Source of the DNA: Zeugodacus cucurbitae
Lineage: Eukaryota > Arthropoda > Insecta > Diptera > Tephritidae
Direction of reading: 5' to 3'
Length of the DNA: 64,000 nt
NCBI RefSeq assembly: GCF_028554725.1
Contig: NC_071670.1
Span: forward strand, 73,631,001-73,695,000
The notes under the pieces are model-generated. The model ran no database searches. It was not told the DNA's origin and worked only from the letters and a program-made list of their open reading frames with translations. Of this stretch, positions 37,924-47,727 are shown piece after piece. How positions within the stretch are numbered: the first letter of the stretch is position 1; each line of letters opens with the position of its first letter. A program made the position numbers and the translations under genes.

Positions 37924-40593
37924 AATGTTCCTGTGTAAACATTTGTGATAGCTGTAGTTCATGTAAATCAAGAAATTAGACTTTAAAAACATTTGAAGTT
38001 CTACCACATTACCAACTAAGCCGACATCTAGAAATTGATGCAGAAATGGAGGTAATATTAATTGCTGGATAAGAGGTACTGTAGGTACAGATTAAAAATT
38101 GGCTAAATCGGTTTACGATCACAGCTACGTCCTATATACCTCAATTTTGAGGTCCATCTGAGTCATTCATTGTACAATATATAGTAAATTACGCACCAGT
38201 GAAGTTATCGGAACTTTGCACAATTACTGCATTTATAGTGTGGCATCGTTCATTTAAAGCGAAGAAATCGGGCTATAACCTTTCAAACCCCCCAGATATG
38301 GAACATGAGGACTTCAATGCTTGTGCCTATTTTTTACTGAAAATATAGGAAAATCGCTGAGATTATAGAAAGGAATTCGGAGTTAAACAGTGTGTCCCTC
38401 TAACAATAATAGAGAAATCGAGTCAATAATATGTGAGATATCTTAGCAAATTTAAGTGATCGATTTGGATATAGTATACCTTGCTGGTTTTATGCCAAAT
38501 AAAGCCAAATATTGTGTGCTAGCTCAGCGGTTACATTCTAACTTCGCCTTTGAGGACAACACCGAAAATGCATTTTGTACCAATTTGTGTGTATTCTTAT
38601 ACATAAATATTAACATATAACTGGGCAATGTTGAACTGATCGCCGCATGTACCTAATAAAAAAAAGTCCAGTACGCCTGTACAGCTACACAGCAAATACA
38701 AAGTTGACTTGGTCTAACTAGCTTATCCTTAACATTTGACACTAGTAATCGAAGCTGAGTAAGGAATATGTTGACAGAAGAAGCTTAACAAATTGTACAA
38801 AAGCTAATATATCAGCCATACCGCATACGCTACGAGTGTATCATAGACCTCCGCTGACTGGTGAATGAAGGTGAAATAAACTCGCAAAGGAATTATTCAT
38901 AAAAAACGCCAAAATGCTCATTTGAGTAATTGTGAAATGCGGAAAAGAAGCGGAGATTTAGTTCCATTAACATGCATTCCTTGTACACATGCATATGCCC
39001 TTGCATAGACCTTAAGCTCCGATCGGCGCGTGAATGAGCCGACGAAAATCGTTCATATTTCAGTTGTCATCTTACGACAGTCACTCATTCGGCGATCAAG
39101 CAACTCGTCGTAAATCAAATGGGAAATCACCAAATACACGCCGTCCTGCGTCATCCCAACGGCATTGAAAGGGACTATCTCTTTTGGTTGGACCGGTACG
39201 AAGACACCTTCGGTCGATACCAGTGCACACTGAATCCACCTAAATGCATAAGTCTGAATTTCTATATTTCTAGTAGCATTACTTATTTGATTATGGACTA
39301 AGTATATACATTGAATGAGTTTGATACGAAAGTTGCACTGACCGTTATATAACTTTTAACAGTGTTGCAAATGCTCTTGCTCTCATTACCAGTTATGTGG
39401 TGAGTAAGCACGGATGCTTTGACTGTTGGGTGCATTCGCTAAATTTGGGTAAACCATATGCGTTTTTGCCAAAGTGGCCGCTGCCAGCGAGGGGGAACTG
39501 CGGCACTTGGAGGCGAAAGATCATTTTTTAGAAACATCACAATTCTTCAAGCGCTCGAAATATTTGTGGACCACACATACTATAAATTTACGCACTGCGT
39601 TGCGGTGGAATTTACGACACACGGCCCTGCACCGGCTGTCGCATGACGGTCGAGCGCAGCCTCCTGTAAAGGCTGAGTGGAGGTGCGCTCAGAGGAGTTG
39701 AGTTCTGTAATGTTGAGAGATGTCAATGCTTTTGACAGTTTGTATGCGCTTTATTAATTGCCATGTTAAGTTCGAGACTTTATGAGAGACACGAAACGAT
39801 GACGAACTTGTTGCTGAGAAACCGCACACTAACCAACGCCAACAACTACAATAGCAATAGGGCGCTCTTCTGATTCCATCGAGTGGTGTGTCTAAAACAA
39901 CAATAAACATTGATTCCATCAAGCAGCAGGTGACTGCTGCCCAGTGGAACGCTGATGCACTCGATGGTGGGTCACAGCCATATCTCATATGTATCGCAGT
40001 ACACATTAGGAACGCACCACAACAACTTCTAGCCAGCATTGATTGCCTTTGTGATAAGTATTCAAAATGTGTATCTTTTTGATTTTTGATCTGCACATGC
40101 GTGTGTGCGAGTGTGCACTTGGACTTTTGGCCGTTTTGTTTAGCGCTTGCCGCACATCCATCAATTACATAAATGAAGTCTTTTTGTGTACTCATCATTC
40201 GATTATCCGCGCGCATATTGACGAATGTTCTTGCCGCATGCCACAACAGCGACGATTGGCTATTGTCTTCTCGAATCACAGCGCCTTTGGCAAGCAGCGT
40301 TCGCTTGAAAACACTTCAGCACGACAGCGAGATTAATTCTTTGAGCATTCACCATTACGCACATACACACATTGTCAGCATTTTATTTTAATTTATTATA
40401 AATAAACTGATCTTCATACATCGACTGGAAAATTAAAGACAATTTGATATTTTTTAACTGATAAATGTACTCAAATATAAATACATGCATATGTATATAC
40501 ATATTTAATTATTTTTAAGTACTTAAATAGGCAAGATAGTTCTCATACTAACTTTAAGTGTCAAATATATTCAAGTTGAGAGTGAATATTTAA
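37924..40593. other. intergenic, no reliable gene
   Basis: 38000-38520 has the texture of an old dispersed repeat (phrases such as 'cctcaattttgaggtcc') but I could not find ends. 39689-40279 has a 196-codon minus-strand frame that opens at GTG and shows no motif; I treat it as chance. At 38520 there is a tRNA-like D-arm but no T-arm. Confidence 0.4.
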
Positions 40594-40800
40594 ATGAGTG
40601 AAAGTGTTTCAAGTTTCAATTCCATTGTTCCCAAGGTCACGGGATTTAGACAACTAAACCACATAATAATGAATGCATATGAACACAGGTACAAGATCGA
40701 TGTTAAGCTAAACAGGGTTAAAAAACATCTATTGCCTCAAACCATCATCGATTCGCTGAAACAGTGCGACTACAAAAGGGTAAGTTTTAAAGGGCGATGA
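40594..40800 (+). CDS. candidate small protein gene, possibly two exons
   Basis: ATG at 40594 opens a 68-aa frame with balanced, non-repetitive composition (FRQLNHIIMNAYEHRYKIDV, then KLNRVKKHLLPQTIIDSLKQ). I do not recognise it. After codon AGG at 40777-40779 comes a perfect donor, GTAAGT, and 47 bases later an acceptor, TTTTCAG, ending at 40826. Splicing in phase 0 would replace the end (VSFKGR) by 23 mostly hydrophobic residues beginning EYNISFF and ending LYVII at a TGA, giving 85 aa with a possible C-terminal membrane anchor. Unspliced, the stop at 40798-40800 is followed within about 10 bases by AATAAA at 40810. The intron would be unusually short. It could also be the first exon of a longer gene or a chance frame. 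Confidence 0.35.
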   Translation: MSESVSSFNSIVPKVTGFRQLNHIIMNAYEHRYKIDVKLNRVKKHLLPQTIIDSLKQCDYKRVSFKGR

Positions 40801-40989
40801 AAGATAATTAATAAATATATTTTCAGGAATATAACATAAGTTTCTTTGTTATCCATTGTTATATTTGTAACTTTGTCACACTTTATGTTATAATATGACG
40901 TAAATAGCAACAAGAGAACAAATGCATCGGCAGCAAAAGACACCAGATTCATTAAGTCTATCTAAACGATTTCGTATGAAATTATACTG

Positions 40990-42565
40990 ACAAGTAAGGG
41001 TGTAACAGAACATTTTTTATTCTTGCAATTTATTTATTTCATTTTATTATTATAATATAACCCAAAATTTGACCCACATATTCGTCATATATATAATTAT
41101 CCATTGAAAGTTGGAAACCCTAATATTAGGTATATGAGTGTTAGGTGAAGCCATTTTAAGAAGGCGATGCCACACTATAAATGCAGTAATTACGATTCAT
41201 CGACTTTAAAGTTCTGGTATATGGGAAGTAAACGAGGTTGTGAACCGATTTGGCCTATTTTCATAACATATCATTGGAATGCCAGGAAAATATTATGAAC
41301 CGAATTTCATTGAAATTGGTCGAGTAGTTTCGGAGATATGGTTATTGACCCTTAAGTGGGCGGAGCCAAACCCATTTAAAGTTGTGTATACCAATTTGAG
41401 TGCAGCCTTTCTGTACCATCTTTACATTGAAATTTTAGGGTTCTGGTAGTTTCTTCTCCTTACTGAATTAAAGCATTTATAGCAGTTTTCAACATAACCT
41501 TTGTTTGGGATGTGGGCGTGGTGATAATCCGATTTCCTGTCTTTTTGGACTATATTAGGAAGTGTGATTCCTGAGATTTTCGTTGATATAGTTTACGAGA
41601 TATGTACAAAAAACTTAGTAGGGGATGGGGTCATGTCCACTTTCCCAAAAAAATTACATGCAAATATGCCCCTTCCCAGAACGATCCTTTGTACCAAATT
41701 TCACTTTCATAGTTTAAATTATGTCTTAGTTATAGCTCTTTATAGGTTTTCTGTTATCGCCATTTTTTGGGCGTGGCAGTGGTTCGCACTTCTTCGAACT
41801 TAACCTTCTTATGGTAGCGAGTTTCATCAATATACAGTATACTCTCGAAAAGTAAATTCTCAGAAAGTAAATAATCACGGAAAAGTTAATCACCTTTAAG
41901 ATTACACATACACCTCGAAAAAGTAATTTTTTTAATTTACTTTTCAGAGAGTGTGATAAAAAATTCGAAACGAAGCAAACAGCGTTTTTTACGATGTTGC
42001 AAAAGCACTTACTCTCTTGTTTATCGCGTCTTTTTAGTAAATAAACTCTCCTACTTGATCCACTGGTTTAGAAATGAAAACGATGCAAATCAGGTGTCAG
42101 AGTTTTTGAATTGTCGTACAAAAATGGTCAGAAAATATATTGCAAAAGAATATTCAAGATTTTTTCTCTTCATAGTAAATACATATGTATGTAAATATGT
42201 TTTTCATGTAAATCCATATGTTTTATTGAAGCAAATAAATGAATGAATTTTTTAAGTTTAAAAATGCATTTAATATTATAAAAACAGGTAATTTATTTAT
42301 ATATTTGGAAAAGTAAATTATTCGAAAAAGTAAATTACCCAAAATGCCAATCGATTTACTTTTCGAGAGTATACTGTATCTCCATTTTTACTCAAGTTAC
42401 AGCTTGCAGGGACGGACAAACATACATGGATTTCAACTCTACTCGTCACCCTGATGACTTTGGTATATATAACCCTACATATCACACATTTAGTTTTAGG
42501 GCATACAAACAACCGTTATGTGAACAACACTATCATACTATTTAGCATATTTGTTGCGAGAGAGA
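40990..42565 (-). repeat. dispersed repeat, copy 1, split by a nested insertion
   Basis: In reverse orientation this matches 52219-53110 over many blocks: the end ACAAGTAAGG with TTGCAATTTATTTATTT, the block ATTTCATTGAAATTGGTCGA then GTAGTTTC and GAGATATGGTT, TGGGCGTGG, GATTTCCTGTC, ATATGTACAAAAAACTTAGTAG, and the far end ATTTGTTGCGAGAG. It carries about 200 bp (about 41100-41280) not seen in copy 2 and the 541-bp insertion at 41835. The frame at 41564-41803 is the same non-gene frame seen in copy 2. Confidence 0.85.
41835..42376. mobile_element. 542-bp TA-flanked inverted-repeat element nested in the dispersed repeat
   Basis: The ends are perfect inverted repeats of 23 bases beginning CAGTATACTCTCGAAAAGTA. 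TA flanks both sides (41833-41834 and 42377-42378). Variants of GAAAAGTAAAT recur just inside both ends, like transposase-binding sites. CAGT ends, TA duplication and subterminal repeats fit the Tc1/mariner/pogo group, as a deletion derivative. The interior has a 97-codon frame (41953-42246) whose NENDANQVSEFLNCRTKMVR could be a helix-turn-helix remnant, but no catalytic region exists. Confidence 0.85.
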
Positions 42566-43136
42566 GCGAAAAATCGGATCTTGTTGCTCCATATTTTCTC
42601 AGATGCATTGCTTGACACAAAATCTTCAGTATATTAACTATAGAAATTTCGTAAGCTGTAGGGGTGTGTCCAAATTATACCGCAATTGACATACTCACTC
42701 CTCAGCGATGCTGTAGCACATTCGACATTTGTAAATTTTTGATAAATCCCAAGCTCCAGTGTTGCTGCTTATGGCTCATCAAATTATGATTTACTAGTTT
42801 TCACTTGGATGCTAGCCATAGCAATTAAATCTGCGAGAAATGCCTTCGACATGGTGAAATCATAAAAAAATCAATTATCATGTTACTCCACAAATGTCCG
42901 ATTACCAGAATATCACACGATGCCGAATGTATTCTCTCATTATGGTGAATATCCATAATCGCAGAAATTGAAAAATAATTTGATTACAAAGCACTGTGAG
43001 GAAATATGCAATAGCGGTCCTGCGATGGAAGAGTTGCGTTTATAAGTGGCGATATATGATGAGAACTTGCTATGTGCTATGAACTCCATTTGAAAACACC
43101 AATGGAAGGTGTTTGATATAGTTATGAATGTATGTA
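42566..43136. other. intergenic, no gene seen
   Basis: AT-rich DNA between the dispersed repeat and the small MITE; only chance frames. Confidence 0.5.
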
Positions 43137-43261
43137 CAGTAAACAAAAAAGTTTACGTACACATCTTCTTCAAACATTTTCGTTCTTTTATATATTAGAA
43201 ATGATAGTTTTAATTGAGTTTCTTCCAAAAAACAACACGTACGTAAACTTTTTTTGATCAC
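43137..43261. mobile_element. 125-bp MITE, Tc1/mariner-like
   Basis: The left end CAGTAAACAAAAAAGTTTAC and the complemented right end GTGATCAAAAAAAGTTTACG form an inverted repeat of about 26 bases, and both sides are bordered by TA. With CAGT-type ends this fits a tiny Tc1/mariner derivative. The minus-strand frame across it (43070-43261) is a by-product. Confidence 0.7.
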
Positions 43262-46200
43262 TATTTGAATTTATAGAGATAATGTGTCAAATCAGAAGAT
43301 TTTAATAATTGTTTTATTTTTTATTACTTTGCTCTGTCTGCTGATTTGATAGAATAAAGCGTTAACTTACTGGCCTCTTTAATGCTGAACCCTCCTGTAT
43401 TTAAGGTGAAATAATTTATTTAAAGTAATCTAATACAAATGGTGGCCATACTGGTATTCAATCGAGAGCTTTTCACAGACCAGTCTTAGTGCTCTGCGGT
43501 TGCTTTTTCATTTATTATTATTAATTACTGTAATAAATGCTCTAATTTCCAAGTCCAACTCAAATAATTTTTAGCCTTGCCTTTTGTTTATTCGTAAAAT
43601 CAAATAGTTTTGAATATGAAAGCTCGATGCAGAGCTTAAAATGCGAACAAATTCGTATGATAGTGATGTGCATTGTTTCTTCACGTTTCGACCAGGGCAT
43701 GGGGTGTATGTTTGCCATCAATGCATCGCTCAAAGCGATCTCACTGCAACAATTGATAAAATCTCTTGACTAATTTATAAATCGTACACTCGGGCGAAGA
43801 CAAAAGAACTTAATGTTGCCAAAGCCAAAATATGGAAAAAAATTAAACCATAAAAAAATGAGTACTTCGTAGCTGAGTGGGCTGACTACTAAGAGATTAA
43901 AACTATCAAATGATTTGCAATGACCACTTACAGTCAACGTCAAAAATGTTCATCGCTCGTATGGTGTCTCAAGCTTGTATGGTAGACCCAAGAAAATCAG
44001 AACACACCATTAAGAACTACTTTTAATCCCTATATCGAGGAGAAAAATTATGTCTAAGTGGTTTTATTAATTTACTAAGTCGAGTAAAATAATATTACCA
44101 CACGATTTCCGGAGCTTGGTTAGAATCCTCTGAAAACGTAATGTTGTTTAGCAAAACAAATATTTTGTGTTTTTATTTATAGTATCCTCAGCTAACTTAT
44201 AGATAACAGATCAAAAATAAGCTCAGAATATATTCACACGTATTTGTATGCATTTATATTAGATTTAGTTTGTTGTTGATGACAAGTAGAATAATAAACA
44301 CAGGGTTAGCTTGTCCATTTGGAACACGCAGCGTATTCTCCCTTCAGCCATAGTTGACTGAAGGTGGTTGTTAAATCATTATAAATGGCAGGCAAGCGGC
44401 CTATGCAACCGTTGATTCCGAAGACTTTTGAGGCGACGTGGCGAATTTCGTTATCCTCAACGTCACCACTTCGTCCTCAACATAATTTCAATCTAGTAGA
44501 CATCTACCAATTACAATCGCCGCGGTCCTCCTCGCCTTCTCGCAGTGGGACGAAACTGCCGCCAGCACAACGTCGACGTCACAGACGTAGACTTGGAATT
44601 CGCCGTGAAGTTTTGCAATGGGGGTGCAAATGCGTCTCCTAAAAGTTATTCAACGTTTTTGTTTCTTCGTTTTCTCTCTGCATTTTAATCGCCGATGCGC
44701 CACCAACTCGGCTCAGCTTCAATCTCCGTCAACTGTCGCTGCAAATTATTACACATGCACATGGACATCGTGAGGGCACTGCGTGCGTGGTGTTCTGTTG
44801 TTGTAGGTCGCCGCGATCGCTAATATTGGCTAATACTCACTCGGTGGTGATTCGTCCACTGATATGTACATATGTGTGGCTGGGCCATCGTCCCGAGTGG
44901 TAAATTGCAATTTGCTATCCGAAACCATTTAAAGTAATTTATTTCCTTTTTGTACGTATTTCGAGAAGTGGACCTGTGCGAAACAACGCAATCAATATGT
45001 TGTTCGTGTTATTGTTGTTCATATTGGAAGCCGCGCGACAGCCCAAGAATACAGCGCGTATACATATGCATGTATGACAGTCTGTGATCGCGTAAATGAC
45101 TTCTTTTCTGTGCGCGTTCGCGGTGGAGACCTTAGACATTGGGACGAACCGAAGGTTGGCTGACAAGCGGGCATTGGAGTGACAGCTCGAGATGTGGGGA
45201 AGTGCGCATCAGTTTGTCTCTCTAGCCTTCCGTTCTGACGGTTGGTTTCGTTTTCACATTTTAGCTACATCTTTGATTCCTTGCATTTGGATTTCGGTTT
45301 GTCGTCATGCCTCTTGGATACTATGTATAGCACATACATACATATATATGTATATAAATTAAGAACTCGACGCATTAATAATAAGCGCGACACGCCCACT
45401 TGTCAAACGAGTCGTCCAAGTCGTACATGTCGTCGGCAGCGGATGAAGAAAAGTATCGCGATTTGCCTGGGATTAAGTGCAGAGATCGGCGATTGTGACA
45501 GGCTCTTCTTAAACAGTCATGGACGTCTGCATGCCTGCGGGTTGTGGTGGCGGAACCCTCATGGAATAATTTCATACTCGAATTAAATTCATTAAATGTT
45601 AAACTCTGCGAAATGTCCTTAATCAAATAATAATTTCCAGTTAATAAGTATGGTGGTGATAAATAAGCCTTTGCTTGTCCTAGCCCCAATACAGACTATG
45701 AGATTCTTTTTAACTTCATATACATTTGTGCATAATTATTTATTTCAGTATTTGAATTATGTTTCGTAGAGAAATAAATTTAGTTCCTTCAACATATCAC
45801 CAGATTACCACACTGAAGTCGAAATTCTGTTAAAATTATTTCAAAAATGTTTCAAAACACCACTCGATCCACAGATTTTATCATAATATTTAAGATATTC
45901 ACTTCCTATTGCTGTTGAATTTTAGAATTAAAAAACAAAAACATTGATCCTTAAAATTATATCGTTTGATACTCTGTATAATCCAGCTTTTTCGCGAACA
46001 CGTCGGAAAGTCAATTTATATAATTTATGATTTTTGGACCTAAGCAATGACTATATCTTGATTTATTTTATACTCAAAGATTCAATAAAACACAGAAAAT
46101 ATTTCTTTATATATTAGCAAATTAAGAATTTTGTTTAATGTTTTAAAAATGTTTCTTCACTAAAGCTATTTGTGTTCCATAAGTTACTACTGCATATGGC

Positions 46201-46478
46201 TTAAAGATCACGACTGAATTGATAACAGGTAGGAGTTTCCGAACTATGGAAATATGTGTATGGAGAGGAAGTTATCAAAATTGAACAGATTTGTCTACCT
46301 GCTAAGTTCTGATGTCAAAGAACTTTGTCTCAGGTAAAGAAGCCAAATAGTCCTTTTTTCGCGATACGCTGAGAAAATCACTCAATTGAGAGATTATCTC
46401 AAGGACAATGTAATAAACTTTGTAAAGAGGGACTCAAACATATATTCATTTTCATTGATTGTTCATCTGAGGGAAAAG
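43262..46478. other. intergenic upstream of the forkhead gene
   Basis: 43262-44330 and 45700-46478 are AT-rich. 44330-45580 is less AT-rich and looks unique; it has an 85-codon ATG frame at 44385-44642 (MAGKRPMQPLIPKTF..., Arg/Ser/Pro-rich) without motif or splice support, which could be enhancer DNA or an unrecognised exon. Confidence 0.4.
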
Positions 46479-46517
46479 TATAAAAAGTAGAAGAAACCTG
46501 TGGACGGCATCATTTTG
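46479..46517 (+). promoter_or_regulatory. core promoter of the forkhead gene: TATA box plus initiator
   Basis: TATAAAA at 46479-46485 is followed by TCATTT at 46510-46515, which fits the fly initiator TCAKTY. The initiator A (46512) lies 33 bases after the first T of the TATA box, close to normal spacing, and leaves a 5' UTR of about 57 bases before the ATG at 46569. Confidence 0.6.
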
Positions 46518-46568
46518 TCACTAACTTTAAAACTGATTCCACCAACGCTGGGTTAACAACATTTGAAG

Positions 46569-47727
46569 ATGCAAAGTTCTAAGTTCTTAATACAGTCATT
46601 GCTAGCTGACACCGAAATTTTGGGCCTTATACCCACTGTTAAAAAAAAAATTGAAGAGGCCGACCACCCGCAACAGATGATACCACAATTTGAAGCCGCA
46701 TCAACCCTCAGTTATCGATGTTTGAAAATGCAAAGTTTCAAGTTTCATATCCATTCATTGCTAGCTGACACTGGCGTTTTCAGCTTTGCACCGATACTCG
46801 CTGATAAACAAGAAATGGAAGAGACCGAGGAGTCGCAGAACATCGCGACAGATATTGAAGCTACCTCAACGCTCAATTATCGAAGTTTGCAGATTCAAAG
46901 TTCTAAGTTCAGGATTCGGTCATTGCTAGCTGCCACTAAAGAGACCTTCCGCTCGCAGCAGATGACACCACAATTTGAAACCTCCTCAACGCATAGCTAC
47001 CGAAGTTTGAAGATGCAAAGTTCGAAATTCGGAATCCGGTCATTGCTAGCTGATATTGGCGTCTTCAATCACAGCTCGGAACCGATACCCGCTGATATAA
47101 ACGAAATTGAAGAAAACTATCAACCTCAAAATATGACGTCCGAATTTGAAGCCACCTCAACTCTGAATCATCGAAGTTTGAAGAAGCAAAGTTCCGAGTT
47201 CCTGATCCATTCATTGCTAGCTGATACTGGAGAGATCGACCAACCGCAGAACATGGAGACAGAATTTGAAGACACATCAACCCTCAGTTTTCACAGTTTA
47301 GAAATGCAAAGTTCCAAGTCCCAGATCCGTTCATTGCTAGCTGACACTGGCGATTTTAATAACAGCTTGGCGCCAATATCCGCTGTTAAACAAGAAATTG
47401 AAGAGATCGACGAACCGATGCCACAATTTGAAGTCAGTTCAACGTTCAGTGTTAGCAGTTTGAAGAAGCAAAGTTCCGAGTTCCTGATCCGTTCATTGCT
47501 AGCTGACACTGGAGAGACCGAGAAAACGCAGAACATGGCAACCGAATTTGAAACCTCCACAACGCTCACTTATCGAAGTTTGAAAATGGAAAGTTCCAAG
47601 TTCCAGATCCGTTCATTGGTATCTGACACTGGCGTCTTCAATCACAGCTTGGAGCCGATACCTGTTGATGAAAACGAAATTAAAGAGAACGACCAATCTC
47701 AGAATATGACGCCAGATTTTGAAGCCC
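46569..47727 (+). repeat. in-frame coding tandem repeat, eight units
   Basis: The phrase TCATTGCTAGCTGACACTGG or a near copy recurs near 46598, 46758, 46920, 47040, 47211, 47331, 47490 and 47611. Spacings alternate: about 160, 162, 120, 171, 120, 159 and 121 bases, all multiples of three within my reading accuracy. Unit 2 resembles 6, unit 4 resembles 8, and the short units 3, 5 and 7 resemble one another. Confidence 0.92.

Noticed and set aside
38510..38580. tRNA-like segment with TAGCTCAGCGGTTA
   Set aside because: No GTTCRANYC T-arm or pairing acceptor stem follows at the right distance.
39689..40279. 196-codon minus-strand frame
   Set aside because: It opens at GTG rather than ATG, has no domain, odd Cys/Ser/Trp composition, and overlaps several other chance frames on the + strand.
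41564..41803. 79-aa frame resembling the minus-strand frame at 52453-52743 (shared CTKNLVG, MPL, TKF-FHS, FSV-AI-WAWQ)
   Set aside because: The resemblance exists because both lie in copies of the same dispersed non-coding repeat. No start, length or domain is conserved and no known protein is recalled.
43070..43261. 63-codon minus-strand frame
   Set aside because: Lies across the 125-bp MITE and reads its inverted repeats.
43870..43905. second tRNA-like D-arm, TAGCTGAGTGGGCTGA
   Set aside because: No T-arm or acceptor stem.
44385..44642. ATG frame of 85 codons, MAGKRPMQPLIPKTF...
   Set aside because: Possible but unsupported: no promoter, donor site or family; Arg/Ser/Pro bias can come from local GC-rich composition.
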